A stretch of DNA of 64,000 nt from CAYXDO01 sp964463485. Lineage in GTDB: Bacteria > Myxococcota > Kuafuiibacteriia > Kuafuiibacteriales > Kuafuiibacteriaceae. Shown here piece by piece: positions 13,033 to 21,973 of this stretch (its first letter is position 1; each line of letters opens with the position of its first letter). The stretch is taken from NCBI GenBank assembly GCA_964463485.1, contig CAYXDO010000017.1, forward strand, positions 1 to 64,000. Direction: 5' to 3'. A program made the translations under genes and the position numbers. The notes beneath the pieces were generated by a model that was not told the origin of the DNA, did no database searches, and worked only from the letters and a program-made list of their open reading frames with translations.

Positions 13033-14170
13033 TTCGGTTCGCGATGGCGGAGACTCGTGGGTCCGGCGCGGACTTCAAGATCGCTCCACCGAAGAAGCCG
13101 GCGATGAATCCGCCGATGTGAGCCCACCAGGCGACACCTTGGACCTCGAACAAATACAGAGAGACGAACTGCCACAGAAACCACCACGGGAAATAGAACA
13201 TCGCCCGAATTTGAAATCGGCGGAAGAGTGTGAGGATCGAGGGGGCGATTTGAACCCGAGCATCGGGAAAAAAGACCGTGTACGCGGCGAGCACGCCCCC
13301 GATCGCTCCGCTCGCGCCCAGCACCGGAATGTTGGAGCTCGGATCGGAGAAGGCTTGAGCGAGGCCCGCGGCGATTCCGCAGAAACCGTAGAAGGCGAGA
13401 AACCGCAACCGTCCGAGGCGATCCTCCACGTTGTCTCCGAAGATTTTGAGAAAATACATGTTGCCGAGCAGGTGACCCAAGCCTGCGTGGAGGAACATCG
13501 AGCCGATGAGTCTGCGCACGATTCCCTCGCCCGCGAAGAATTGGGACGGCACAAGGGAGTAAAACATGATGAATTCTTCGCCGCGAGTCGATTCTGCGAG
13601 TAGGGTGAGACAGCAGGCCACGATGAGGCCGATCGTGACGACGGGCGCGCGATGGACGGGATTGTATCCTTCGATGGGAATTCCCGTGAGAAATTGAACG
13701 AGCCAGGTGCCGCTGCCTCCGATGAGCTCCTCACCCTGATCTTGGCGAGTCTGGATTTGGCCGAGCTCTTTTTGGGCTCGCTTCGTGGACTCATCGGGCG
13801 GAGCGAAGGTGGGCACGGGTCGCCGAGCGGCTCGGTGTGCGTCGAAGACCGCCTGGACTTCGCCGCCGTCGAACCAAACGCCGCGGCAGGAAGGACAAAT
13901 ATCGACGATCACGGATCGGCTCGGGCCGGTGATGCGATGAGGTCGCATGGTTTGGCAGCCGATCGGGCACGCCAGATCTTCGGATCCCGGCTCGACGGCG
14001 GCGGGTGCGTTGGCGAGCGTGGTCAAGGCGGGTCCGAATTGGCCTTCGAGGTGCTTGCCCGCGAGGTAGAGCCCGCGGCAGCCGGGGCAGACGAGGGGCA
14101 CGACGCCGTTGTGTTCGAAGCCGGAGAGGCTCTGGTGGCAGCGTGGGCAGGTTCCGGCGTGGATGGCCAT
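13019..14170 (-). CDS. rhomboid-family intramembrane serine protease with N-terminal zinc ribbons
   Basis: About 383 residues from the ATG at 14170, preceded by a purine-rich AAAAAAGAGGG ribosome site; a GTG at 14185 is the alternative. Residues 1-120 hold two TFIIB-type zinc-ribbon modules: CPRCH...CPGCRGLYLAGKHLE and CPIGC...CPSCRGVWFDGGEV. A linker leads to a six-helix rhomboid core with GSMFLHAGLGHLLGNMYFL, the catalytic serine in GASGAIGG and the catalytic histidine in HIGGFIAGFF. Rhomboids cleave transmembrane helices of membrane proteins. It lies 31 bp after the WecA-like gene on the same strand, with a 3' overlap with the MobA-like gene. Confidence 0.92.
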   Translation of the reverse strand: MAIHAGTCPRCHQSLSGFEHNGVVPLVCPGCRGLYLAGKHLEGQFGPALTTLANAPAAVEPGSEDLACPIGCQTMRPHRITGPSRSVIVDICPSCRGVWFDGGEVQAVFDAHRAARRPVPTFAPPDESTKRAQKELGQIQTRQDQGEELIGGSGTWLVQFLTGIPIEGYNPVHRAPVVTIGLIVACCLTLLAESTRGEEFIMFYSLVPSQFFAGEGIVRRLIGSMFLHAGLGHLLGNMYFLKIFGDNVEDRLGRLRFLAFYGFCGIAAGLAQAFSDPSSNIPVLGASGAIGGVLAAYTVFFPDARVQIAPSILTLFRRFQIRAMFYFPWWFLWQFVSLYLFEVQGVAWWAHIGGFIAGFFGGAILKSAPDPRVSAIANRIKAG

Positions 14171-14201
14171 GCCCTCTTTTTTCACGGACCGAAGGCGCGG
14201 G

Positions 14202-15104
14202 CTAGTGGCCTCCGAGGCCGCTGAGTGCAGGCCGAAGGGCGACGTAGGCGCCGAGCGAGGCCATCGCGAGGGCGAGTCCGTACATCACGAGCACGGTCTT
14301 TCGCACGCTCAAGCCACGTTCGATCAGGCGGTCGTAGAGATGCTCACGATCGCCATCGAACGGAGATCGGCCCGCGCGAACGCGCCTGATCATGGCCCAC
14401 GTGGAGTCTCCGACGAGGACGCCGATGATCAGCAAGCCGGCGCCGAGCCCCATCAACTCGGAGGTTCTTTGGAGTCGGGCGAGCAGGACGAAGAGCGCGA
14501 AGCCGAGGAAGTAGCTGCCGCAGTCGCCCATGAAGATTCTCGCGGGATGGAAATTGAACACGAGGAAACCGAGGCAGGCGGCGGCCAAAGCGATCGCGAA
14601 GCTGGCGCCGGGGAGGTCTTTCAAGAGGGCGAAGACGACGGCAAATCCTAGAGCTGCAATGGCGGCGAGGCCTCCTGCGAGTCCGTCGATTCCGTCGAGC
14701 ATGTTGAGGGCGTTGACACACCCGATCGCCGCGAGGATCGACAGCGGGAGCGCCCAAGCCACGTCGCCTGCGAAGGCTGCTCCGACGAAGAAGAGGCCGG
14801 CGCCTGCGGCCGCTTCGGCGCCCACGCGGATGGAGATGCCGAGGCCGCTGCGATCGTCGAGAAAGCCGAGCAGAGCCAAGACCCAGGCGGCGCCGAGGAC
14901 GGGGAGCTGCGCGTGTGGAGTGAGGGCCGCGCCGGCGGTGGCGCCGAGGGCGATGCCGATCCCGCCGAGGACGGGCGTCGCGCTCATGTGTGTCTTGAGG
15001 CGTCCGTCGGGCAGGTCGACGAGCTTGAGAGATCGGGCGGCGCGAATGAGCGCGGGCATGGCCACCAGGGCCACGCAAAACGCGGCAAGGCCCCCTTGCA
15101 GCAC
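14202..15104 (-). CDS. WecA/TagO-type undecaprenyl-phosphate sugar-1-phosphate transferase
   Basis: A 300-residue polytopic membrane protein of glycosyltransferase family 4 (MraY/WecA). Motifs in order: LGFLDD (Mg-binding Asp pair), NALNMLDGIDGLAGG, ARIFMGDCGSYFLGF and the HIH-type loop seen here as EHLYDRLIE. It transfers a sugar-1-phosphate, usually GlcNAc-1-P, from a UDP-sugar to undecaprenyl phosphate to start a polysaccharide repeat unit. The start is a GTG; at about 300 residues it is slightly short for the family. With the GT2, aminotransferase and Wzc-like genes it suggests a surface polysaccharide locus. Confidence 0.92.
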   Translation of the reverse strand: MLQGGLAAFCVALVAMPALIRAARSLKLVDLPDGRLKTHMSATPVLGGIGIALGATAGAALTPHAQLPVLGAAWVLALLGFLDDRSGLGISIRVGAEAAAGAGLFFVGAAFAGDVAWALPLSILAAIGCVNALNMLDGIDGLAGGLAAIAALGFAVVFALLKDLPGASFAIALAAACLGFLVFNFHPARIFMGDCGSYFLGFALFVLLARLQRTSELMGLGAGLLIIGVLVGDSTWAMIRRVRAGRSPFDGDREHLYDRLIERGLSVRKTVLVMYGLALAMASLGAYVALRPALSGLGGH

Positions 15105-15239
15105 CCAGACGGATTCCCGGACGCGAGGCGGGAAGTCAAGTCGATGATTCAGACTGGTTCAGAATAAAATCGCCCAAATCGCCCCGGAAAACCCACTTTG
15201 GCACGAATAGCTACGCGAAAGCCTGGTTCAGTCGACTCT

Positions 15240-16307
15240 TCAGACGCGTCGGCTCAGCTCGAAAGCAGACTTACGCGGGCCCCGGTCGAGGAGGACGAAG
15301 TCGAGGACTCCAGAAAGGAAACCCACTCCATAGCCGAAGTGGTAGGTCGCGAAGACGAAGGGGAGCACGGGGAGGAGATCCCAGCCTGAGTCTTTGGCAG
15401 TGGCGATCGAGGCCGCCGCGAGGGCTGCGGCGTAGAGGGTGCCTCCGGCGGCGAGCGCGCCGAAAGCGGCTGGGTTCACGGGAGAAATCAGCGCGAGCCC
15501 GCCGACGGTAGCGACGAAGAGGCCTGGGACCAGGTGGCGCAAGGATGCCGGCAGTCTGTGCTTCTGAATGACCCGGACCTTCCAGTAGCCGTACTGCTTG
15601 TATTGATCGAACAACTCGGAGAACGAGCCCCGAGGTGAGTACCAGAGCTTGATTTTGGGGGACTGCCAGACTTTGCCGCCCATTCGGACGATCCGCAGGT
15701 TGTGCTCGTCGTCTTGATTCCGAATGAGCTCCTCGTCGAACAGGCCGACGCGATCGAAGAGCTCCTTACGCCAGCAGCCGAACTGGACCGTGTCGACCGA
15801 TCCTTCGAAGGCGCGGTCATGAAATTTCGCGCCGCCCGTCGACCAGGGTGAGTGGAAAGCGGCGGCGATCGCTCGCTGTACGTAGCCTTCGGCGCGGGTC
15901 ACGGCGGGGCCGCCGACGTTGTCGGCGTTGGTTTCGTCGAGCGCCCGCACACACTCCACCAAGTAGCTCGGGTCGTACGTGGCGTGAGCGTCCACCCGCG
16001 CGATCACCGTGCCTCGCGCTGCTCGAATCGCTCGATTGAGGCCGGCGGGGGTCGATCGATCTGGGTTGTCGACGACGCGCACGCGGGCGTCTTCGGCAGC
16101 GAGCCGCGACAGGATGTCGCGCGTGCCGTCGTCGGACATGCCGTCCGCTACGATCACCTCGAGCTCGAAGCCTTCGGCTCGTTGGGTGAGGATCGATCGC
16201 AGGGCGGGCTCGATGCCGCGCCGCTCGTTGCGGCAGGGCATCACGACGGACACGATGCGAGGCACCGGCTGCCGATCGCACGGGCGTGTGGGCCGAGCAA
16301 GCTTCAC
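15240..16307 (-). CDS. family 2 glycosyltransferase, ExoA-like, membrane-anchored
   Basis: About 355 residues. The GTG start at 16307 gives a 4-base GTGA overlap with the upstream aminotransferase stop. A longer frame reaching 16496 is only overlap with that gene. The GT-A fold starts with SVVMPCRNE, then EVIVADGMSDDGTRD, RVDAHATYDPSYL (DxD-like DAH) and QDDEHNLRIVRMGG (catalytic acceptor region). C-terminal hydrophobic segments (VPGLFVATVGGLALI, LAAGGTLYAAALAAASIA) anchor it in the membrane. The pattern resembles ExoA-type enzymes of succinoglycan synthesis. Its likely role is adding sugar to a lipid-linked repeat unit. Confidence 0.9.
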   Translation of the reverse strand: MKLARPTRPCDRQPVPRIVSVVMPCRNERRGIEPALRSILTQRAEGFELEVIVADGMSDDGTRDILSRLAAEDARVRVVDNPDRSTPAGLNRAIRAARGTVIARVDAHATYDPSYLVECVRALDETNADNVGGPAVTRAEGYVQRAIAAAFHSPWSTGGAKFHDRAFEGSVDTVQFGCWRKELFDRVGLFDEELIRNQDDEHNLRIVRMGGKVWQSPKIKLWYSPRGSFSELFDQYKQYGYWKVRVIQKHRLPASLRHLVPGLFVATVGGLALISPVNPAAFGALAAGGTLYAAALAAASIATAKDSGWDLLPVLPFVFATYHFGYGVGFLSGVLDFVLLDRGPRKSAFELSRRV

Positions 16308-17470
16308 GGTTGATTTGCAGGGCGGCAGGATCGAACGAAGTCGACGGTCGATTCCGCGACCGCGTCGGAGACTCTTGGATGTGTTGGGAGGTTCACGAGC
16401 TGAGCGCAAACGCGCTCGCCCTCGGGGCAGGAGCCGGCTGAGTAGCCATGCGCAGCGAGGTTGGTCTCCTTGGGGTGGAGCGGGGATTCGAACCAAGTGC
16501 CGAGCTCGATGCCGGCGCGAGCTGCGCGGGCAACGACTTTTGCCTTGTCTTCGACTTCGATGGGGTACCGCACCAAGACCGATCCGGCGGGGAACTCTCG
16601 AACGGGCCAGCCCGCTCGGTCGAGCATGAGCGAGTACCGCTCGCTCGTGCGTCGACGATGTGCGACGTTGAGATCCAACTCGCTCAGGGCACGCAGCGCA
16701 GCGCCGGCTTGCCGCGTGCCCATACCCCGAAAGAAGCCCGTGGGCATCGCGCTATCGAATTCCTCGGGGGACGACGAGCCGGTGACCACGCCGAGCTTGG
16801 TCGCGGAGCGGTACGCCGCGGTTGCGATCGGCACGATGCCAGGCACGGCCATGGCGCGGTGAGCCGTTCGTTCCAGGGAGAGGCGAAGGTCGAGGGCTCG
16901 AGTCGGCTCGATCAGCTCCGATCGCATCAGCGACTCGATGCGCTCGGCGAGCTCTTGGTCCGACGTGGTCACGACCCCTCCGAGGCCCGAGGTGATCGTC
17001 TTGCTCCATTGGAAGGACCAGTAGGCGGCGCGGCCGAAGGTCCCGACGGGGCGGCCTGCGACCGTAGAGCCTAGGGCCAGGCAGCAATCCTCGATCACGT
17101 CGATGCGATGCTTTTTGGCGAGCTCGACGATCGGTTCGACCTCGGACGGGATGCCAAAAGAGTGTTGGACGACGAGGGCGCGGGTGCGCGGCGTGATTTT
17201 CCGCTCGATGCTAGCGGCATTGGCGTTGTAGGATCCCCGGACGATGTCGGTGAACACGGTGGTGGCTCCGACGTAGGCGATGGGGTTCTGGACCACGACG
17301 CAGGTGAAGCCGGGCAGAATCACCTCGTCGCCGGGTCCGATGCGGAGGGCTCGGAGGATGGCGTACAGGCCGACGCGACCCTTCCAGAAGGCGAAGCCGT
17401 GAGCTGCGGAGACCCGGGCGGCGAAAGCGCGAGCGAGCTGTGTCTGAGGGGAGCCCGTGAGCCGATCCAA
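16304..17470 (-). CDS. DegT/DnrJ/EryC1-family sugar aminotransferase
   Basis: A 388-residue PLP enzyme of the family that makes amino sugars from nucleotide-ketosugars. Evidence: GFAFWKGRVGLYAIL near residue 25, GPGDEVILPGFTC near 45, IEDCCLALGS near 125, and the PLP-lysine segment WSFQWSKTITSGLGGVV near 150. The start is a TTG at 17470; no ATG lies upstream in frame. It overlaps the downstream glycosyltransferase by 4 bases, so the two are translationally coupled. It is divergent from the Wzc-like gene with 94 bp between, a probable two-way promoter region. Confidence 0.9.
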   Translation of the reverse strand: MDRLTGSPQTQLARAFAARVSAAHGFAFWKGRVGLYAILRALRIGPGDEVILPGFTCVVVQNPIAYVGATTVFTDIVRGSYNANAASIERKITPRTRALVVQHSFGIPSEVEPIVELAKKHRIDVIEDCCLALGSTVAGRPVGTFGRAAYWSFQWSKTITSGLGGVVTTSDQELAERIESLMRSELIEPTRALDLRLSLERTAHRAMAVPGIVPIATAAYRSATKLGVVTGSSSPEEFDSAMPTGFFRGMGTRQAGAALRALSELDLNVAHRRRTSERYSLMLDRAGWPVREFPAGSVLVRYPIEVEDKAKVVARAARAGIELGTWFESPLHPKETNLAAHGYSAGSCPEGERVCAQLVNLPTHPRVSDAVAESTVDFVRSCRPANQP

Positions 17471-17564
17471 GGGGCCGCTCGCTAGCCTTTGCGGGTCGGG
17501 CGGTCAACCGCGTGGATTCGCGTCGTTGACACTCCTCCCCAGGCCGACCTAGGTTCCGCCGCTC

Positions 17565-19955
17565 ATGGCGACGCAACGAGAGTCGGCCGAGCTCAGCACT
17601 GTGGAGCTTCGCGTCTTTGTGCAGGCGTTGCTGACCGGGCGCTGGATTCTGCTCGGTGCCGCGTTGCTCGTGGCGGCGGCCTTTGCATTCTTGACTCTGC
17701 GGGCGACGATGGTCTTCACGGCCAAGGGCAGCCTCTACATCGCGCCCCAGGCGGACTTTGGGACCTCACCGACCTCCGCATTCGACTTTTACGGCTTTGA
17801 TGCGAGCTCGCGACTGGCGACCGAGATCGAGATTCTCCGGAGCAGAGAGATCGTGAGGAGCGCGATCGAGCACAGCGGCTTGAATGCGAGCGTGCGGGAG
17901 GCAGGGGTCGAGCCGGTGCGTTTTCTGAAGTGGCTGACTTCGGGGCGGGAGCTGTCGCTGTTGGAGCCTCGGATCGACGTGCGTGACGTGCGTCTCGACG
18001 AGCGCGTCGGGACCGCAAAATTCGAGGTCGTGTTCGCACAAGGTGGTTTGTTCGAGATTTCGGGCAAATCAGGCAAGACCGCAGGCCGCCTCGGCGCGCC
18101 CGTCAAGCTGCCCGGACTCACCATCACGCTCGCGTCTTCTTCGACGCCCGCGGCCGGTCGGAGTATCGAGCTGGCGGTGCAGTCTTCCGACCGCGCGTTC
18201 GAGTTCATCGGCAAGCGCCTCGCCACGAAGATTCCTGACTCGGACAACCGCTGGGCCAACGTCATCACTCTCACCTTCACGGACGCCTCCCCCTTTCAGG
18301 CTCAGCGCTTCGTGAACGCGATGATGGGAGCCTACCTCGAGGAGCGTCTCCGCTGGAAAATCCAAGTGGCCGAGGCCACCGAGTCCTTCGTGGCCATGCA
18401 GATCGGCAAGCTCGGCGAGTCACTCGACCGCAGCGAGAACCAGCTTGCGACGTACAAGTCGAGCAGCGGCTTCGTGATCCCCGAGGAGGAGGCGAGTAAG
18501 TTGCTCCAGGAGCTCGGCCGATACGAGGAGCAGCGCACCGGCCTTCGGCTGCAAATTTCTGCGATTGAAGGCCTGGCCGACGCCTTGAAGCGGCCTGATG
18601 CGCCCATCGAAGCCTTCATGATTGGCGAGACTCCCGATGCGGTGCTCCAGGAGCTCTCCAAGCAGCTCGCGGCGGCGCAGCAGGAGTTGAAGAAACTCTC
18701 CGAGCGCATGACCGAAGGCGCGCCCGAGGTTCGGATGGCGCAGGCGCTCGTCGAGCGGCAGCGCCAAATGGTCCAGACCTACCTCGCTACCCGCCTCGAG
18801 CGACTCAGACAGCAACTCAAGAGTCTCGATCGAGTGGTCAACGATCTGGATGCCCGAGTGGGTCAGATTCCCGCCGCGCAGCGCGAGTTGTTGAGCCTCG
18901 AGCGGTCGCGTGAGGTCGTGGCGAAGCTCTACACGTTCCTCCTCGAGAAGCAGCAGGAAGCGGCGCTGACCAAGGCTTCGACCCTGTTGGGCAGCCGAGT
19001 CCTGGAGTCGGCGCTGGTCCCGCGAGCCGAAGACGGACCGAGCATCTTGAGAATTCCGCAGGGCTTCATGGTGGGTTTGGTGCTCGGAGCGATCGTGGTC
19101 TTGCTTCGATTTTTCTTCCGGACGACGTTCCACTCGCAGACCGAGATTCGCGAAGCGTTTCCGACCGCCACTTTTCTCGCCCAGGTTCCCAGGCATGTTT
19201 CGAAGGATGGGTCCGAGCCGACGGTCGGAGCCGACATGGCAGGTCCGTTCCTCGAGGCCTTCCGAACTCTCCGCGCAAATCTCTATTTCTTGGCGAAGTC
19301 TGGTCAGAAAGTCGTGCTCGTCAGCTCGGCGAGCCCCGGAGACGGCAAGACTCTCCTGTCCTCGTCGATGGCCGCGTCCTTGGCCATGGACGGCAAGAGT
19401 GTGCTCCTCATCGACGCCGACCTTCGTGCCGGCCGCCAACATCGGCTCTTGAAGCTCGAGGATACGGCCGGCCTCGCGGATGCGCTGCGCGGCGCCGCGG
19501 ACTGGAAAGAGCTTTGCCGCACGGTCGAGGTCGGCACGACCGCCATGACGGTGCTGACCAAGGGTACCAAGGGCCGCGCTTCTGCCGAGCTGCTGGGCTC
19601 GCCAGCGTTCGCCGGGTTGCTGGAGGAGGCTCGCGAAACCTACGATTTCATCGTCGTGGACTCACCGCCGTTCCCACTCACCGCTGACGCGCTCCTCCTC
19701 ACGCGGGTCACCGACATGCTCCTGAGTGTCATCCGACTCGGTCGCGGCTCGCGCCGCGCGAGCATCGAGCACGTCACACGACTCTCCTCCGCGGCCAAGA
19801 TTCACGCGATCATCGTCAACGACGCGAGCCTTACGGATAGCTACGGGTATGCTTACGGTTACGCCTACTCGAGCAGTTACGCGCGGTATCACGCCGACCC
19901 GACCGCTGACGAACCCAAGCTGTCTCGCGGGGATCGTCCTCGACCCTCCGCCTGA
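17565..19955 (+). CDS. Wzc-like polysaccharide co-polymerase with tyrosine autokinase domain
   Basis: 796 residues. An N-terminal Wzz domain is framed by TM1 (about 25-50, ILLGAALLVAAAFAFLTL) and TM2 (about 500-520, GFMVGLVLGAIVVLLRFF), with a long coiled-coil periplasmic region between. The C-terminal BY-kinase has Walker A SASPGDGKT, Walker A' LLIDADLR, Walker B FIVVDSPPF and a Tyr-rich tail (YGYAYGYAY...YARY) for autophosphorylation. Wzc proteins set chain length and gate export of capsule or exopolysaccharide. Both parts are fused, as in Proteobacteria. It is divergent from the aminotransferase and glycosyltransferase genes. Confidence 0.94.
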   Translation: MATQRESAELSTVELRVFVQALLTGRWILLGAALLVAAAFAFLTLRATMVFTAKGSLYIAPQADFGTSPTSAFDFYGFDASSRLATEIEILRSREIVRSAIEHSGLNASVREAGVEPVRFLKWLTSGRELSLLEPRIDVRDVRLDERVGTAKFEVVFAQGGLFEISGKSGKTAGRLGAPVKLPGLTITLASSSTPAAGRSIELAVQSSDRAFEFIGKRLATKIPDSDNRWANVITLTFTDASPFQAQRFVNAMMGAYLEERLRWKIQVAEATESFVAMQIGKLGESLDRSENQLATYKSSSGFVIPEEEASKLLQELGRYEEQRTGLRLQISAIEGLADALKRPDAPIEAFMIGETPDAVLQELSKQLAAAQQELKKLSERMTEGAPEVRMAQALVERQRQMVQTYLATRLERLRQQLKSLDRVVNDLDARVGQIPAAQRELLSLERSREVVAKLYTFLLEKQQEAALTKASTLLGSRVLESALVPRAEDGPSILRIPQGFMVGLVLGAIVVLLRFFFRTTFHSQTEIREAFPTATFLAQVPRHVSKDGSEPTVGADMAGPFLEAFRTLRANLYFLAKSGQKVVLVSSASPGDGKTLLSSSMAASLAMDGKSVLLIDADLRAGRQHRLLKLEDTAGLADALRGAADWKELCRTVEVGTTAMTVLTKGTKGRASAELLGSPAFAGLLEEARETYDFIVVDSPPFPLTADALLLTRVTDMLLSVIRLGRGSRRASIEHVTRLSSAAKIHAIIVNDASLTDSYGYAYGYAYSSSYARYHADPTADEPKLSRGDRPRPSA

Positions 19956-20057
19956 GTCATGGCAAGAGTCCGGTCGAACGAGAGTCCGCCCTTCGCGAGC
20001 TGGCCCTGGATCGCAGGCTCGGAGCCGCTGGCGCTCGCGCCAACACCCTCGTTGAGA

Positions 20058-20125
20058 GCCTGCCCGAAGGTGAAATTGGTCCCGCGGTGAAATTGGTCCC
20101 GCACCGACTTCAGAGCGACGAACGG
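20058..20125 (-). pseudogene. relic of an AbrB/SpoVT-type (VapB) antitoxin gene
   Basis: On the minus strand this stretch reads LKSVRDQFH... and is almost the same DNA as codons for PKSVRDHLHLRAS in the intact vapB at 22405-22662. About 32 bp match with three mismatches after removing one copy of a 17-bp tandem duplication (20069-20085 and 20086-20102). The duplication breaks the frame, and the rest of the gene is not recognisable. It is most likely a decayed antitoxin copy. Confidence 0.55.
20069..20102. repeat. 17-bp tandem duplication
   Basis: Two perfect adjacent copies of GGTGAAATTGGTCCCGC. The single-copy version (GGTGGAGATGGTCCCGC) occurs in the intact vapB gene at about 22596, which shows this is a local slippage-type duplication inside the relic. 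Confidence 0.9.
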
Positions 20126-20189
20126 GCTAGCACCTTCCTTCCCGGAGTGCCGGGACTGCCCGGAGTCCCGGAGTACTTGGGGTCGACTT

Positions 20190-20408
20190 GTGACCGCGCG
20201 TCATGTACTCTTCCTTCGGGTGTTGCGCCGGAAGCTAGCGAGGACGGTCGAACGTCGGGATACTGGGACGCTCGAGGAGCTCGACCTGTTCTGGGCCGAC
20301 TGGCAGTCCCTTACACCCAGACAGCGACTGAGGCGAAGCTGGGCGCTCAGAGTGCGAATCAGGGATCCTCAGAAGGTCCACGATGCGAAGCTTTTTCCAA
20401 GCCCTTGA
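20190..20408 (+). CDS. small basic protein paired with a nucleotidyltransferase
   Basis: 72 residues from a GTG. It is Arg-rich and amphipathic: an N-terminal helix (VLRRKLARTV) and then 'FWADWQSLTPRQRLRRSWALRVRI...VHDAKLFP'. It has no membrane segment. Its 3' end overlaps the next gene by 26 bp in a different frame, which suggests coupled translation. Small partners just upstream of AbiEii/MNT-type nucleotidyltransferases are common in toxin-antitoxin-like modules. I recognise no named family, and coding status rests on composition and coupling. Confidence 0.5.
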   Translation: MTARHVLFLRVLRRKLARTVERRDTGTLEELDLFWADWQSLTPRQRLRRSWALRVRIRDPQKVHDAKLFPSP

Positions 20409-21150
20409 ACGAAGAGGGGTTCGATATCTACTCATCAGCGGGCAAGCGAGCGTCATTTACGGTGCGGCTGCCTTCTCGGAGGATGTCGATCTCTGGGTTC
20501 AGCCGACGGCAGCGAGCGTGGCTGGGCTCGTCGAGAGCCTGCGGGATGTCGCCGCGCGAATTCACAAGCTGACCCCCGCCTTGACTGTCCGGAACATGCG
20601 CTTCGGCCACGGATTCCATTTTCGTATCCCGGGAAGACCACTCGCGACATATCTCGACATCATGGGTCGACCGCCCAGAGTAAAGAGTTTCGAAGCTGCC
20701 AGCCGACGGGCTAGCAAATTGGAGACGGATTGGGGAGTGATTCCCGTCGTGCGAATAGAAGAGCTCGTGGAGCTCAAGAAGACCCGCCGAATGGCCGACT
20801 ACGACGTCATCTCGCGACTCGTGCGCATTCGACTGGAACAAGGGCGCGTGACTCTTCGAACTCTTCGATGGGCGCTCGACAACTCGTTTCGGGTCGAAGA
20901 CGTCCTCGCGATTCTATCGGACGACCCACGTGGCCGACAGATCGCGGCAAGGTCGAGGAGGGCGTGGGTCGCGAAGCTCGCTTCCTGCAAGGCTCCGGGC
21001 GCCGCCGACCTGGATCGCGCACAGGACCAACTCGCTCTCGAGTTGGCCCAGATCCAGCGAAGTGACGTCAAATACTGGTCTCCCGTCATCGAGGAGTTAA
21101 AGGAGATGAGGCGCTCCGGGGCACTCTTGATCGAGGGAGACTTTGTTTGA
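20383..21150 (+). CDS. nucleotidyltransferase-fold protein (AbiEii/MNT-like)
   Basis: 255 residues. The N-terminus matches the minimal nucleotidyltransferase pattern: a helix, then YLLISGQASVIYGAA (G-S-like turn is GQA), then FSEDVDLWV with the metal-binding DxD-type acid pair. 'YLDIMG' near residue 90 may supply the third acid. The family includes AbiEii and MenT-type toxins that modify tRNA, and antidote-like AMPylators. It overlaps the small upstream ORF and lies near a vapB relic and a vapBC pair, which supports a defence or toxin-antitoxin role. Toxin or antidote polarity cannot be told from sequence. Confidence 0.7.
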   Translation: MRSFFQALERRGVRYLLISGQASVIYGAAAFSEDVDLWVQPTAASVAGLVESLRDVAARIHKLTPALTVRNMRFGHGFHFRIPGRPLATYLDIMGRPPRVKSFEAASRRASKLETDWGVIPVVRIEELVELKKTRRMADYDVISRLVRIRLEQGRVTLRTLRWALDNSFRVEDVLAILSDDPRGRQIAARSRRAWVAKLASCKAPGAADLDRAQDQLALELAQIQRSDVKYWSPVIEELKEMRRSGALLIEGDFV

Positions 21151-21973
21151 GCCGATGCACCATGCGCGCGGAGCGATGCTGATCCGAAGCCACCTGGTGC
21201 ATTTGCCCGCCTGCCTGCCACGAGGATGGGTACTCTCTCGTTACTCCGAGTTGATCGTCGTCGGAAGAGTCGCCGACCGGCCCGGCGAGAATCCGCTGGA
21301 ATCGACGCGATCGACTACGGCTATCGAGACCCAGGGTCCGTCCGATTTCCCAAGCCACACCGCCCAGAGCCACTGAGAGGGGCTGGTGAACACTCGGCCG
21401 TGAGCATCCTCGATGCGCTCACACAAGCGTCGACTTTCGGACCCGCGTTGCGCATGAACGCAACCCTCTCCTGCGGCTTCATCCACGAGGCGGAGAACGC
21501 CAAGGCGCATGCGCCGACGGAAAGCCACAGGTGGAGGGCGGGGGGTCCCACCGCTCGAGGACGCGACAAATCGGCGCGCCGAGGCGCGGCGCGGCCGAAG
21601 CTCAGAATGACGGACGAGAGTCCGGCGATCATGATCGCGGAGGTCGAGAGTCCGACCCCATCATGCAGCAAGCCGCGGATCGAGCTCGAGATCCCCCGAC
21701 GAGCCGCCCACGCCTCGAGGTGGACCAACTGCGCTGCCCGCACTCCGTTGCCGAGTAGCGCGACGCCTACCGCGAGCACGAGCGCGACTACGGACTTCGC
21801 CATTCCAAGTCCCCGAAGCCGCGCCACCACGAGCGCAACGTAGATCTTCAAGATCGCTTGCGCAGCCTTTCCGAGCGGCCTTTCCGAGCGGTGCCCGGAG
21901 CTATTTCGAGTAGTGCCGTTCCGCGACGCAATCATCCCAGAGCCATGTCGGTTCCAGCCGAACTGCTCATCGC
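21151..21973. other. weakly coding stretch of the accessory island
   Basis: About 820 bp between the nucleotidyltransferase and vapC. Several overlapping frames exist on both strands, none with a recognised domain. The best candidate is the minus-strand membrane-like frame listed separately. The rest looks like decayed or non-coding DNA. Confidence 0.45.
21321..21935 (-). CDS. possible small membrane protein
   Basis: 204 residues (a shorter start, MAKSVVALVL, lies at about 21803). Predicted hydrophobic stretches are SVVALVLAVGVALLGNGV, STSAIMIAGLSSVILSFG and LHLWLSVGACALAFSASW, which would give three membrane helices. The C-terminal 50 residues look disordered. No family was recognised. Competing frames on the other strand overlap it, so coding status is uncertain. 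Confidence 0.35.
   Translation of the reverse strand: MIASRNGTTRNSSGHRSERPLGKAAQAILKIYVALVVARLRGLGMAKSVVALVLAVGVALLGNGVRAAQLVHLEAWAARRGISSSIRGLLHDGVGLSTSAIMIAGLSSVILSFGRAAPRRADLSRPRAVGPPALHLWLSVGACALAFSASWMKPQERVAFMRNAGPKVDACVSASRMLTAECSPAPLSGSGRCGLGNRTDPGSR

Noticed and set aside
20087..20572. 161-codon frame across the nucleotidyltransferase start
   Set aside because: It overlaps two better-supported genes in other frames, and has no domain.
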